From positions 2,801,001 to 2,865,000 of the forward strand of contig NZ_CP076668.1 of NCBI RefSeq assembly GCF_018968705.1: DNA of 64,000 nucleotides, given 5' to 3'. The translations under genes and the position numbers were made by a program. Below the pieces are notes generated by a model. That model saw nothing but the letters and a program-made list of their open reading frames with translations. It ran no database searches and was not told the origin of the DNA. Source of the stretch: Pseudomonas lijiangensis. GTDB taxonomy: Bacteria; Pseudomonadota; Gammaproteobacteria; Pseudomonadales; Pseudomonadaceae. This document shows, one piece after another, positions 18,001-33,000 of this stretch (the first letter of the stretch is position 1; each line of letters begins with the position of its first letter).

Positions 18001-21000
18001 CGGGCTCACTTGCAGGCGTGCCTGCCGGACTACATGATCCCGGCCGCCTATGTCGAACTGGAAAAAATGCCGGTATCGGCCAACGGCAAGCTGGATCGCC
18101 GTTCCTTGCCCGCGCCGGATGCCTCGGCCTTTGTCAGTCAGGCTTATGAAGCGCCGCGAGGCACTATCGAAACGACTCTGGCCGGCCTCTGGTCGCAGAT
18201 ACTGGGCGTCGCTCAGGTGGGTCGTCACGACCACTTCTTCGAACTGGGCGGCCATTCGCTGCTGGCGGTCAAGCTGATCGAACGCATGCGTCAGCTGGAT
18301 ATGGATGCCGATGTTCGTGTGCTGTTCAGCCAGCCGACCCTGTCGGCACTGGCGGCAGCGGTGGGCGGTGTGGAAGAGGCCCTGCAGATTCCCGATAACG
18401 GTATTCCCGAAGGCTGCGAGCACATCACCGCGTCGATGCTGACCTTGCTGGATCTGGAGCAGAACGAGGTTGATCGTATCGTCGCCGCCATGCCGGGCGG
18501 TGCGGCCAATATTCAGGACATCTACCCGCTGGCGCCGTTGCAGGAAGGGATTCTCTACCACCACATTTCTGCGGAACAGGGTGATCCCTACCTGCTGCAG
18601 GCTGCCTTTGCCATGGACAGCCGGGAGCAGCTCGACAGCTTTATCGCTGCGTTGCAGACCGTTATCGACCGTCACGACATTCTGCGCACCGCGTTGATCT
18701 GGGATGGCCTTGAGCAACCGCTGCAAGTGGTGCTGCGCCAGGCTCGCCTGATCGTTGAAACCCTGGAGCTGGATGCATCGGCAGGCGATATCGCCAGCCA
18801 GGTGCAGGCGTTGTTCGACCCGCGTGACCTGCGACTCAACCTGGGGCAGGCGCCGCTGATGCGTATGGCCTGCGCCCATGACGAAACAAACCAGCGCTGG
18901 GTCGCGATTCTGCTGTTCCACCACATTGCTCTGGACCATACCGCGCTGGAAGTGATGCAGCATGAAATGCAGCTCATCCTGAGTGGCGAAGCGACCGGCC
19001 TCGATACGCCAATGCCTTACCGTCGCTATGTGGCACAGGCCCGGATGGCTGTCAGCCAGGCGGCCCACGAAGACTTCTTCCGCGAAATGCTGGGCGACGT
19101 CGAAGAGCCGACATTGCCGCTGGGGCTGCAAGAGGTACAAGGTGACGGTAGCGGTGTCGAGGAAAGCCGTTTCAGGCTGGATGCGGCCTTGAGTACGCGC
19201 CTGCGTGGCCTGTCCCGCAAACTGGGTGTGAGCCCTGCAAGCCTGCACCATCTGGCCTGGGCTCAGGTGGTCGGTAATCTGTCGGGACGCAGCGATGTGG
19301 TCTTCGGCACGGTATTGCTGGGCCGTATGCAAGCGGGCAGCGGTGCCGAGCGCGCCCTGGGTATGTTTATCAATACGCTGCCGGTGCGGGTTGCTCTGGG
19401 CGCTGTCAGCGTCAGCCAGGGTGTGCGCCAGACCCATACGCGCCTGACCGCGCTGCTGGGTCACGAACATGCATCCCTGGCCTTGGCCCAGCGTTGCAGC
19501 GGCGTGCCGGCATCCATGCCGTTGTTCAGTGCTTTGCTCAACTATCGCCATAGCCCGATCCTGTCTGACGAAGAGGTCGAGCGCTGGGGTGGCGCTGAAG
19601 TGCTGGAAGTGATGGAACGGACCAACTATCCGTTCATGCTGTCGGTGGATGATCTGGGCGAAGGTTTCCTGCTCACCGTGCAGACTGTGGCAGCCATTGC
19701 TTCACAGCGTGTTGCGGGCTATATGAGCACCGCACTGGAAAGCCTGGCCGATGCCCTGGAATCCGCGCCTGATCTGCCGTTGCATGCGCTGAAAATCCTG
19801 CCTGCGCAAGAACGCGATGAAGTGATTTCCGGCTTCAATGCCACTCAGGCCTCGTATCCACTCGATCAGACCGTTCATGGTTTGTTCGAGGCTCAGGTCG
19901 AACGCACGCCGGATGCCGTGGCGCTGGTGTTTGGCGGTGAGCAACTGAGCTATTCCGAACTGAATCAGCGGGCCAACCGACTGGCGCATCACTTGCGTAG
20001 CCAAGGTGTGGTGTCTGATTCGCGTGTGGCAATTTGTGTCGAGCGCGGTGTCGAGATGGTGGTCGGTTTGCTGGCCATCTTGAAGGCGGGTGGTGGTTAT
20101 GTGCCGCTTGATCCGGCGTATCCGGCTGAACGTATTGCCTACATGCTGGAAGACAGTGCGCCTGCGGCGGTGCTGGCGCAATCGGTCACGCTTGAGCTGG
20201 TATCGGCGGCAGGTGTGCCGGTTATCAATCTCGATCAGCCCGACTGGCAGGACAAATCCGTCTCCAATCCGGTGATCGAGGGGCTGACGCCGGCTCATCT
20301 GGCCTATGTCATCTACACTTCGGGTTCGACCGGTCTGCCCAAGGGCGTGATGATCGAACACCGCAACACGGTCAACTTCCTGACCTGGGCACAGCAGGCG
20401 TTTGCGCCTGAGGTTCTGGCCAAGACACTGTTCTCGACCTCGTTGAACTTCGACCTGGCGGTTTATGAGTGCTTTGCGCCGTTGATCTCGGGCGGTCGTA
20501 TCGACGTGGTCAAGAACGTGCTGGCCCTGCAAGAAGGTCAGCATGATGTGACGCTGATCAACACCGTCCCATCGGCGCTGAAAGCGCTGCTGGAATCGGG
20601 CGGCCTTCAAGAGGGCGTGCATACCGTCAACGTGGCGGGTGAGGCTCTTAAAGGTTCGCTGGTGGAAAGTCTGTTTGAACAGACCAGCGTCCAGCGTCTG
20701 TGCAACCTGTATGGCCCATCGGAAACCACCACGTACTCAAGCTGGGTGGCGATGGATCGTGAAGACGGTTTTGCCGCGCATATCGGCAAGCCAGTCGCCA
20801 ATACCCAGTTCTACCTGCTGGACGAACACCGTCAGCCAGTGCCGTTTGGCGTGCCGGGTGAAATCTATATCGGTGGTGCGGGTGTGGCGCGGGGTTATCT
20901 GAATCGCGATGACCTGACCGCAGAACGCTTCCTGGAAGACCCGTTCAATGCCGGAGCGCGGATGTATCGCACCGGTGACCTGGGTCGCTGGTTGTCAGAC

Positions 21001-24000
21001 GGCAATATCGAATACCTGGGTCGTAACGACGATCAGGTCAAGATCCGTGGTTTCCGTATCGAGCTGGGTGAGATCGAGGCCAAGCTGGCGCGTCATGAAA
21101 GCGTTAAAGAAGCCGTGGTCATGGCTCGTGAGGACGTGCCGGGTGATAAACGCTTGGTGGCGTACTTCACCTCAAATGTTACCGAAGTCGATCTGGAAAC
21201 CCTGAAAGCCCATCTACAAGGCCAGTTGCCTGAATATATGGTCCCTGCGGCCTATGTGCATCTTGAAAAACTGCCGCTGACACCAAACGGCAAGCTGGAC
21301 CGTAAGGCCTTGCCGGTCCCGGACCTGCAAGCCCTGATCAGCCGTGGCTACGAAGCGCCACAAGGCAACGTAGAAAAAGCTCTCGCACAAATCTGGGCCG
21401 AAGTGCTGCAAGTCGAGCGCGTAGGCCGTCACGATCACTTCTTTGAACTGGGCGGCCACTCGCTGCTGGCAGTCAAGCTGATCGAGAAGATGCGTCAGCA
21501 AGGCCTGAGTGCCGATGTACGTGTGCTGTTCAGCCAGCCAACTCTGATGGCTCTGGCGGCTGCGGTGGGCAATGGCACGGAAATCCGTGTCCCTGCCAAC
21601 CTGATCGAGCCGGGCTGCACCCGCATTACGCCGGACATGCTGCCGCTGGTAACCCTCAGCGAAGAGCAGCTGGAACAGGTCATCGCTTCCATCCCCGGCG
21701 GCACTGCCAATATCCAGGATATCTACCCGCTGGCGCCGTTGCAGGAAGGGATTCTCTATCATCACCTGGCGGCGAAACAGGGTGATCCTTACGTGTTGCA
21801 GGCTGCTTTCGAGTTTGCCGACAAAGACCGGCTGGATGCGTTCGTCAGTGCGCTGCAATCGGTGATCGACCGCCACGATATCCTGCGCACTTCGCTGTAC
21901 TGGGAAGGGCTGGATGAGCCGGTTCAAGTGGTCTGGCGTCAGGCCACCCTGGGCATGGAGCACCTTGAGCTGGATCTCGAACAAGGCGATATCGCCAGCC
22001 AGCTGCAGGCACGTTTCGATACGCGTCAGCACCGCATGGACATTCGTCAGGCACCGCTGATGCAGATCGCCTATGCCCAGGATTCTGCAACCCAACGTTG
22101 GGTGGCTTTGCTGCTTTTCCATCACATGGCGCTGGACCATACCGCGCTGGAAGTGGTCCAGCACGAGATGGAAGCCTGGCTGCTGGGCGATACCGGGCAT
22201 CTGAGCGAGCCGGTGCCGTATCGCAATTATGTGGCACAGGTACGCCTGAGCAATGACAGCGAAGCGCAGGAAGCCTTCTTCCGCGACATGCTGGGTGATA
22301 TCGACGAGCCCACGCTGCCATTCGGCCTGCATGAAGTGCAGGGTGAGGGGCGTGGTATCGAGGAGCATCGCCTGACGCTGGATCTGCCACTGAGCAAGCG
22401 CCTGCGAGCCCTGGCCCGTCAGCTTGGAGTCAGTGTGGCGTCCCTGCATCACCTGGCCTGGGGTCAGGTATTGAGCGCGGCCAGTGGTCGTGACGATGTG
22501 GTCTTCGGCACGGTATTGGTGGGCCGCCTCAATGGTGGTGAAGGTGCGGATCGTGCACTGGGCATGTTCATCAATACCTTGCCGCTGCGCCTGCAATTGG
22601 GTGCAGGTGAAGTAAAAGCCGGTGTGCGTGAAACTCATGCTCGTCTGAGTGCCTTGCTGGCCCACGAACATGCGCCGTTGGCGCTGGCTCAGCGTTGCAG
22701 CGGCGTACCGGCTTCAACGCCTTTGTTCAGCGCCTTGCTCAACTATCGCTACAGCGCGGCACCGGGCGAGTACAGCCTGTCGCCGGCCTGGCAAGGTATC
22801 GAACCGCTGAAAAGCGAAGAGCGCACCAACTACCCATTGACCCTGTCTGTGGATGACCAGGGCGAAGGTTTCGAACTGACGGTTCTAGTGCAGGAAGGTA
22901 TCGGCGCTGCGCGTGTGGCGGCCTATATGAATACGGCACTGACTGAACTGGCGGATGCGCTGGAGAACACGCCGACTGCACCGCTTTATTCGGTTTCGGT
23001 ATTGCCTGCCGAAGAGCTCACGCAATTGCTCCATGGCTATAACGATACCGTCGCCGAGTATCCGCTTGATCAGACCGTTCATGGTTTGTTCGAGGCCCAG
23101 GTGGAGCGCACGCCGGATGCCGTGGCGCTTGTGTCTGGCGATGAGCAACTGAGCTATGCCGAACTGAATAAGCGAGCCAACCGTCTGGCGCATCACTTGC
23201 GCAGTCAGGGCGTGGTGCCGGATGCTCGCGTGGCGATCTGTGTCGAGCGCGGTATCGATATGGTGGTTGGCCTGCTGGCCATTCTGAAGGCGGGCGGTGG
23301 TTATGTGCCGCTGGATCCGGCGTATCCGGCTGAACGTATTGCCTACATGCTGGAAGACAGCGCGCCGGCAGCGGTACTGGCGCAATCGGCGACGCTGGAT
23401 CTGGTATCGGCAGCGGGTGTGCCGGTGATCAATCTGGATCAGCCTGACTGGCAGGACAAATCTGTCTCCAATCCGGTGATCGAAGGCCTGACGCCAGCTC
23501 ATCTGGCTTATGTGATCTACACCTCGGGTTCAACCGGTCTGCCGAAAGGCGTGATGATCGAGCACCGCAATACAGTCAACTTCCTGACCTGGGCGCAGCA
23601 GGCGTTTGAGCCTGAAGTTCTGGCCAAAACGCTGTTCTCCACCTCGCTGAACTTCGACCTGGCAGTCTACGAGTGCTTTGCGCCGCTGATCTCGGGCGGC
23701 AGCATTGAGGTGGTCAAGAACGTGCTGGCGCTGCAAGAAGGCGAGCATGATGTGACCCTGATCAACACCGTACCTTCGGCGCTGAAAGCGCTGCTGGAAT
23801 CGGGCGGCCTTCAAGAGGGTGTGCATACCGTCAACGTGGCGGGTGAAGCACTCAAGGGCTCGCTGGTAGAAAGCCTGTTTGAGCAAACCAGCGTCCAGCG
23901 TCTGTGCAACCTGTATGGCCCATCGGAAACCACCACCTACTCAAGCTGGGTTTCGATGGATCGTAAGGACGGTTTTGCCGCGCATATCGGCAAGCCGGTG

Positions 24001-27000
24001 GCCAATACCCAGTTCTACCTGCTGGATGAGCACCGTCAACCTGTACCGTTTGGCGTTCCAGGCGAAATCTATATCGGTGGTGCCGGTGTAGCTCGTGGCT
24101 ACCTGAACCGCGATGACCTGACGGCTGAACGTTTCCTGGAAGACCCGTTCAACGCCGGAGCACGCATGTACCGCACCGGCGACCTGGGCCGTTGGTTGGC
24201 GGACGGCAATATCGAATACCTGGGTCGTAACGACGATCAGGTGAAAATCCGTGGTTTCCGTATCGAACTGGGCGAAATCGAAGCCAAGCTGGCGCGTCAT
24301 GAGAGCGTGAAAGAAGCGGTGATCATGGCTCGTGAGGACGTGCCGGGCGACAAGCGTCTTGTGGCGTATTTCACCTCGGCCGGTGTTGAAGTTGATCCGG
24401 AAACCCTCAAAGCCCATCTGCAAGGTCAATTGCCGGAATACATGGTCCCGGCGGCCTACGTGCATCTGGACAAACTGCCCCTGACCCCGAACGGCAAGCT
24501 GGATCGCAAGGCGCTACCAGCCCCGGATCTGCAAGCCCTGATCAGCCGTGGCTATGAAGCGCCGGTTGGCGAAACCGAAATCACGTTGGCGCAGATCTGG
24601 GCCGACGTGCTGCAAGTCGAGCGCGTCGGTCGTCATGACCATTTCTTCGAACTGGGTGGCCACTCGCTGTTGGCAGTCAAGCTGATCGAGAAAATGCGTC
24701 AGCAAGGCTTGAGTGCCGATGTGCGTGTACTGTTCAGCCAGCCAACCCTGATGGCTCTGGCCGCTGCGGTGGGCAATGGCACGGAAATCCGTGTCCCGGC
24801 CAACCTGATCGAGCCGGGCTGTACGCATATCACCCCTGACATGCTGCCATTGCTGGAGATCAGTGCAGGGCAACTGGAGCAGGTCATTGCCTCCATTCCG
24901 GGCGGCTCAGCCAATATCCAGGATATCTACCCGCTGGCACCGTTGCAGGAGGGGATTCTCTATCACCACCTGGCAGCCGAGCAGGGCGACCCCTATGTGT
25001 TGCAGGCGGTCTTCGGTTTTGCCAATGAAGAACGGCTGAATGCCTTCACCGGCGCGCTGCAATCGGTGATCGACCGCCACGATATCCTGCGCACCTCGCT
25101 GTGCTGGGAAGGGCTGGACGAGCCGGTGCAGGTGGTCTGGCGTCAGGCGCAACTGAAAGTGGAACAGGTCGAGGTGGATGCTTCTCTGGATGTCGTCAGC
25201 CAGTTGCAGCACCGTTTCGATGCCCGTCAGCACCGGATGGACATTCGTCAGGCACCGCTGATGTGGATTGCCTATGCCCATGATCCGGCCAGTCAGCGCT
25301 GGGTCGCCTTCCTGCTGTTCCATCACCTGGCGCTGGACCATACCGCGCTGGAAGTGGTCCAGCACGAGATGGAAGCCTGGCTGCTGGACAATTCGCAGCC
25401 TTTGAGCGAGCCGGTGCCGTATCGCAACTATGTGGCTCAGGCGCGCCTTGGGACCGATCGCGAAGCTCAGGAAGTCTTCTTCCGCGACATGCTGGGGGAT
25501 CTCGACGAGCCGACGCTGCCGTTCGGCCTGCATGAAGTGCAGGGTGAAGGCCGTGATATCGAGGAACACCGTCTGCCTCTGGACCTGGACCTTAGCAAGC
25601 GCCTGCGAGCCCAGGCCCGCCAGCTTGGAGTCAGTGTGGCATCTCTGCATCATCTGGCCTGGGCGCAGGTGGTCAGTGCAGCCAGTGGTCGTGATGATGT
25701 GGTGTTCGGCACTGTCCTGATGGGTCGTCTCAGTGGTGGCGAAGGGGCCGATCGTGCGCTGGGCATGTTTATCAACACCTTGCCGCTGCGTCTGCAACTC
25801 AATGCTCTTGAAGCACGTACCGGCGTGCGTGAAACCCACGCTCGCCTGAGCGCCTTGCTGGCTCACGAACATGCACCGCTGGCTCTGGCACAGCGGTGCA
25901 GTGGCGTGCCGGCTTCGACGCCACTGTTCAGCGCCTTGCTCAACTATCGCTACAGCGCGGCTCCGGGCGATTACAGCCTGTCGCCGGCCTGGGCCGGTAT
26001 CGAAGCGCTCAAAGGTGATGAGCGCACCAACTACCCACTGACCCTGTCCGTGGACGATCATGGCGAAGGTTTCGAGCTGATCGCGCAGGTACAGAGCAGT
26101 ATCGGTGCCGCGCGCGTATCGGCTTATATGCATACGGCGCTGATCGGTCTGGTGGAGGCACTGGAGCAGCATCCACAGGCTGCGCTCAGCAATGTGTCGG
26201 TACTGCCGAAGGATGAACGCGAGCAACTGCTCAAAGGGTTTAACGCTACCGAGGCTGAATACCCGCTTGATCAGACCGTGCATGGTTTGTTCGAGGCTCA
26301 GGTCGAACGAACGCCGGGTGCCGTGGCGCTGGTGTCTGGCTCTGAGCATTTGATCTATGCCGAACTGAATCAGCGGGCCAACCGACTGGCGCATCACCTG
26401 CGCAGTCAGGGCGTGGTGCCCGATTCCCGTGTGGCAATTTGTGTCGAGCGCGGTGTCGAGATGGTGGTCGGCCTGCTTGCAATTCTGAAGGCAGGCGGTG
26501 GTTATGTGCCGCTGGATCCGGCGTATCCAGCCGAGCGTATTGCCTACATGCTGGAAGACAGCGCTCCGGCGGCGGTGTTAGCACAATCGACCACGCTGGA
26601 CCTGGTATCGGCGGCAGGTGTCACCGTTATCAATCTTGATCAGCCCGACTGGCAGGACAAATCCGTCTCCAATCCGGTGATCGAGGGGCTGACGTCGGCT
26701 CATCTGGCTTACGTCATCTACACCTCGGGCTCCACTGGCTTGCCCAAAGGCGTGATGATCGAGCATCGCAATACGGTCAACTTCCTGACCTGGGCGCAGC
26801 AGGCGTTTGCGCCTGAGGTGCTGGCCAAGACGCTGTTCTCAACCTCGTTGAACTTCGACCTGGCAGTCTACGAGTGCTTTGCGCCGTTGATCTCGGGAGG
26901 TCGTATCGATGTGGTCAAGAACGTACTGGCCCTGCAAGAAGGTCAGCATGATGTGACGCTGATCAACACTGTGCCTTCGGCGCTCAAGGCGCTTCTGGAA

Positions 27001-30000
27001 TCGGGTGGTCTGCAAGAAGGTGTGCATACCGTCAACGTGGCCGGTGAAGCTCTTAAAGGTTCGCTGGTGGAAAGCCTGTTCGCTGAAACCAGCGTCCAGC
27101 GCCTGTGCAACCTGTATGGCCCATCGGAAACCACCACGTACTCCAGCTGGGTTTCGATGGATCGTGCAAACGGTTTTGCCGCGCATATCGGCAAGCCGGT
27201 AGCCAATACCCAGTTCTACCTGCTGGACGAGCACTGCCAACCAGTCCCACTGGGCGTTCCGGGCGAAATCTATATCGGTGGTGCCGGTGTAGCCCGTGGC
27301 TACCTGAACCGCGATGACCTGACTGCCGAACGCTTCCTTGAAGACCCGTTCAACGCCGGAGCCCGCATGTACCGCACCGGCGACCTGGGTCGCTGGTTGG
27401 CGGATGGAAATATCGAGTACCTGGGTCGTAACGACGATCAGGTGAAAATCCGTGGTTTCCGGATCGAACTGGGTGAAATCGAAGCCAAGCTGGCCCGTCA
27501 TGAAAGCGTGAAAGAAGCAGTGGTCATGGCTCGTGAGGACGTGCCGGGCGACAAACGCTTGGTGGCTTACTTCACTTCAAGCGTTGCCGAAATCAACCTG
27601 GAAACCCTGAAAGCGCACCTGCAAGGCCAGTTACCTGAATACATGGTGCCTGCAGCTTATGTGTATCTTGAAAAACTGCCCCTGACCCCGAATGGCAAGC
27701 TGGACCGCAAGGCCTTGCCGGCCCCGGATCTGCAAGCCCTGATTAGCCGCGGCTACGAAGCGCCAAAAGGCGAAATCGAAACCACTCTGGCGCAGATCTG
27801 GGCCGAGGTGCTGCAGGTCGAGCGGGTGGGTCGTCACGATCACTTCTTCGAACTGGGCGGTCACTCGCTGTTGGCAGTCAAGCTGATCGAGAAGATGCGT
27901 CAGCAAGGCCTGAGTGCCGATGTGCGCGTGCTGTTCAGTCAGCCAACCCTGATGGCTCTGGCGGCTGCGGTGGGCAATGGCACGGAAATCCATGTTCCGG
28001 CCAATCTGATCGAGCCGGGCTGCACACATATCACCCCTGACATGCTGCCGCTGGCAACCACCAGCGCTGAGCAACTTGAACAGGTCATCGCCTCTATCCC
28101 CGGCGGCGCAGCCAATATCCAGGATATCTACCCGCTGGCGCCGTTGCAGGAAGGGATTCTTTATCACTATCTGGTTACCGAGGACGATGATCCCTATGCC
28201 GTGCAGACGCTTTTCGGCTTTGCCAGCGAAGAGCGACTGAAGGCGTTCTCCGGAGCGCTGCAATCGGTGATCGAGCGTCATGACATCCTGCGCACGTCGT
28301 TCTTCTGGGAGGGACTGGATGAGCCGGTGCAGGTGGTCTGGCGTCAGGCCCGTCTGGAAGTCGAAGCCCTTGAACTGGACCCGGCGCAAGGCGATATCGG
28401 CGCGCAACTGGAAGCACGCTTCGATGCCCGCCAGTACCGCATGGATATCCGTCAGGCACCGCTGCTGCGGATTGTCTATGCCCATGACCCGGTCAATCAG
28501 CGTTGGGTAGGGTTGCTGCTTTCCCATCACCTGATCCTGGACAACACTGCATTGGCCGTTGTGACCCAGGAGATGGAAGCCTGTCTGCTGAATACGACAC
28601 AGCACCTCAATGAATCGGTGCCGTACCGCAACTATGTGGCTCAGTCGCGCCTCGGCGTCGATCAGGCAGCCCATGAAGCGTTCTTCCGTAGCGTGCTGGG
28701 GGATCTCGACGAGCCGACCCTGCCGTTCGGTCTGCATGAAGTACAGGGCGACGGTTACAGTGTCGAAGAGCATCACCTGGCGCTGGACCGTGACCTGAGC
28801 CTGCGCCTGCGAGCGCAGGCCCGTCAGCTCGGAGTCAGCGTGGCGTCTCTGCATCACCTGGCCTGGGCGCAGGTACTCAGCGCAGCCAGCGGTCGCGATG
28901 ACGTGGTATTCGGCACCGTCCTGATGGGGCGCCTCAGTGGTGGCGAAGGGGCCGATCGTGCCCTGGGCATGTTTATCAACACCTTGCCGCTGCGTCTGCA
29001 ACTCAATGCTCTTGAAGCACGTTCCGGTGTGCGTGAAACCCATGCTCGCCTGAGTGCCTTGCTGGCCCATGAACATGCGCCGCTGGCACTGGCTCAACGC
29101 TGCAGCGCAGTGCCAGCCTCGACGTCACTGTTCAGTGCCTTGCTCAACTATCGCTACAGCGCTGCAACGGATGAGCACAACCCTTCGCTTGCGTGGGAAG
29201 GTATTGAACCGCTGAAAGGCAGCGAGCGTACTAACTACCCGCTCACGCTGTCGGTGAATGATCAGGGCGAAGGCTTTGAACTGACTGTGCTGGTGCAGGA
29301 AGGTATCGGCGCTGCGCGTGTGGCGGCTTATATGAGTGCCGCTCTGGCAGGGCTGGTGACTGCGCTGGAGCACACACCTTCCGCGCCGCTTCATGAAATC
29401 AGCGTGTTGCCTGCCGAAGAACTCGCGCAATTGCTCCATGGCTACAACGATACCGTCGCGGAGTATCCGCTCGATCAGACCGTTCATGGCTTGTTCGAGG
29501 CTCAGGTCGAACGCACGCCGGATGCGATTGCGCTGGTATTTGGTGATGAGCGTCTGAGCTATGGCGAGCTGAATCAGCGTGCCAACCGACTGGCGCATCA
29601 CTTGCGCAGTCAGGGCGTAGTGCCCGATTCCCGTGTGGCGATCTGTGTCGAGCGCGGGATCGAGATGGTGGTCGGGTTGCTGGCCATTCTGAAGGCCGGC
29701 GGCGGTTATGTGCCGCTGGATCCGGCGTATCCGGCTGAACGTATTGCCTACATGCTGGAAGACAGCGCTCCTGCGGCGGTGCTTGCACAATCGGCCACGC
29801 TGGACCTGGTATCGGCGGCAGGTGTCACCGTTATCAATCTTGATCAGCCCGACTGGCAGGACAAATCCGTCTCCAATCCGGTGATCGAGGGGCTGACGTC
29901 GGCTCATCTGGCTTACGTCATCTACACCTCGGGCTCCACTGGCTTGCCCAAAGGCGTGATGATCGAGCATCGCAATACGGTCAACTTCCTGACCTGGGCG

Positions 30001-33000
30001 CAGCAGGCGTTTGCGCCGGAAGTTCTTTCTAAAACCCTGTTCTCGACCTCGCTGAACTTCGACCTGGCAGTTTATGAGTGCTTTGCACCGCTGATCTCGG
30101 GTGGCCGTATCGATGTGGTCAAGAACGTGCTGGCCCTGCAAGAAGGTCCGCATGATGTGACGTTGATCAACACCGTTCCTTCGGCGCTCAAGGCGCTTCT
30201 GGAATCGGGTGGTCTGCAAGAGGGCGTCCACACCGTCAACGTGGCGGGTGAAGCTCTTAAAGGTTCGCTGGTCGAAAGCCTGTTTGAACAAACCAGCGTC
30301 CAGCGCCTGTGCAACCTGTATGGCCCATCTGAAACCACCACGTACTCCAGCTGGGTTTCGATGGATCGTGAGGATGGTTTTGCTGCGCATATCGGTAAAC
30401 CCGTCGCCAATACCCAGTTCTACCTGCTGGACGAGCACCGTCAGCCAGTACCGCTGGGTGTGCCGGGCGAAATCTATATCGGTGGTGCGGGCGTTGCCCG
30501 TGGCTACCTGAACCGTGATGACCTGACTGCCGAACGCTTCCTGGACGATCCATTCAACGCAGGTGCCCGCATGTATCGCACCGGCGACCTGGGTCGCTGG
30601 TTGGCGGATGGCAATATCGAATACCTGGGTCGTAACGACGATCAGGTGAAGATCCGCGGTTTCCGTATCGAGCTGGGCGAAATCGAAGCCAAGCTGGCCC
30701 GTCATGAAAGCGTGAAAGAAGCGGTGGTCATGGCTCGTGAGGACGTGCCGGGTGACAAGCGTCTGGTGGCGTATTTAACTTCGGTTGGTCAACCCGCTGA
30801 TCTGGAAACCCTGAAAGCCCATCTGCAAGGCCAGTTGCCGGAATATATGGTCCCGGCGGCCTATGTCCATCTGGACAAGCTGCCACTGACCCCGAACGGC
30901 AAGCTGGATCGCAAGGCACTCCCGGCCCCGGATCTGCAAGCCCTGATCAGCCGTGGCTACGAAGCGCCAAAAGGCGAAACCGAAACAACTCTGGCGCAGA
31001 TCTGGGCCGAAGTGCTGCAAGTCGAGCGCGTAGGCCGTCACGATCACTTCTTCGAACTGGGCGGTCACTCGCTGCTGGCCGTCAAGATGATCGAGAAAAT
31101 GCGTCAACAAGGCCTGAGTGCCGATGTTCGCGTGCTCTTCAGTCAGCCAACCCTGATGGCACTGGCCGCTGCGGTGGGCAATGGCACGGAAATCCGTGTT
31201 CCGGCCAACCTGATCGAACCGGGCTGCACCCGCATTACGCCGGACATGCTGCCACTGGTAACCATCAGCGAAGAGCAGCTTGAGCAGGTTATTGCCTCCA
31301 TTCCCGGCGGCGCAGCCAATATTCAGGATATCTACCCGCTGGCACCGCTGCAGGAAGGGATTCTCTATCACCACCTGTCAGCCGAACAGGGCGACCCCTA
31401 TGTGCTGCAAGCGGTTTTCGGTTTTGCCAATCAAGAGCGGTTGAATGCCTTCACCGGTGCATTGCAGAACGTCATCGACCGCCACGATATCCTGCGCACG
31501 TCGCTGTACTGGGAAGGTCTGGACGAGCCGGTGCAGGTGGTCTGGCGCGAGGTACAACTGGGCGTTGAAGAGATCGAGGTGGATGCTTCTCTGGATGTCG
31601 TCACCCAGTTGCAGCACCGCTTCGATACTCGTTATCACCGGATGGACATTGGCCAGGCACCGCTGATGCAGATTGCCTATGCCCGTGATCCGGCCAATCA
31701 GCGCTGGGTCGCCTTCCTGCTGTTCCATCACCTGGTCATGGACCACACCGCGCTGGAAGTGGTCAGCCATGAGATGGAGTCCTGGCTGCTGGGCGATACG
31801 CAGCCTCTGAGCGAGCCAGTGCCGTATCGCAATTACGTGGCTCAGGCGCGTCTGGGTGCCGATCGCGACGCTCAGGAAGTCTTCTTCCGTGACATGCTCG
31901 GTGATCTGGACGAACCGACCTTGCCGTTTGGTTTGCATGAAGTGCAGGGCGACGGTTATGCCGTCGAGGAACATCGTGAAGCGCTGGGCCGCGATCTGAG
32001 TCTGAGACTGCGGGCACAGGCCCGGCAGCTCGGCGTCAGCGTGGCCTCTCTGCATCACCTGGCCTGGGCGCAGGTGCTCAGTGCAGCCAGCGGTCGCGAT
32101 GACGTGGTGTTCGGCACGGTACTGATGGGCCGTCTGAACGGTGGTGAAGGTGCGGATCGTGCCCTGGGCATGTTTATCAATACCTTGCCGCTGCGCCTGC
32201 AACCGGGTGCCCATAAGCCTCAAACAGTCATTCGTGAAACCCACGCTCGCCTGAGCGCCTTGCTGGCCCATGAACATGCACCACTGGCCCTGGCTCAGCG
32301 TTGCAGCGGCGTGCCGGCTTCGACGCCTCTGTTCAGCGCCTTGCTCAACTATCGCTACAGCGCAGCGCCGGGTGAGCACAGCCTGTCGCCAGCCTGGGAG
32401 GGCATCGAAGCCCTGCAAGGCGAAGAACGCACCAACTACCCACTGACCCTGTCTGTGGATGATCAGGGCGAAGGCTTTGAACTGACCGTGCTGGTGCAGG
32501 AAGGTGTCGGGGCTGCGCGGGTAGTGGCTTACATGAGCAATGCACTGGCTCGTCTGGTGGAAGCGCTTGAGCAGTCTTCACAAGCTGCGCTCAACAGTGT
32601 GTCGGTACTGCCGGAAGATGAGCGGGAGCAATTGCTGCACCGCTTCAACGACAGTGCCACGGACTATCCACGCGACAGCTCCGTCCATGACCTGTTTGAA
32701 CAGCAAGTCGCCCAGCGACCTGACGCTCTGGCTGCCGTTCATGGCGAATATTCGCTGACCTATGCCGAACTCAACAGCCGAGCCAACCGTCTGGCCCATT
32801 ACCTGGCAGGCCAAGGTGTCAATCCAGGCGATGCCGTGGCGATTCTGCTGCCGCGTTCGCTGGACCTGCTGGTGGCGCAACTGGCCGTCAGCAAGTGCGC
32901 CGGCATTTATGTGCCGCTGGATATCAATGCACCACAGGAACGTCAGGCGTTTATGGTGCAGGACAGCGGGGCGCGTCAGGTACTGACCCGGAGCGATCTG

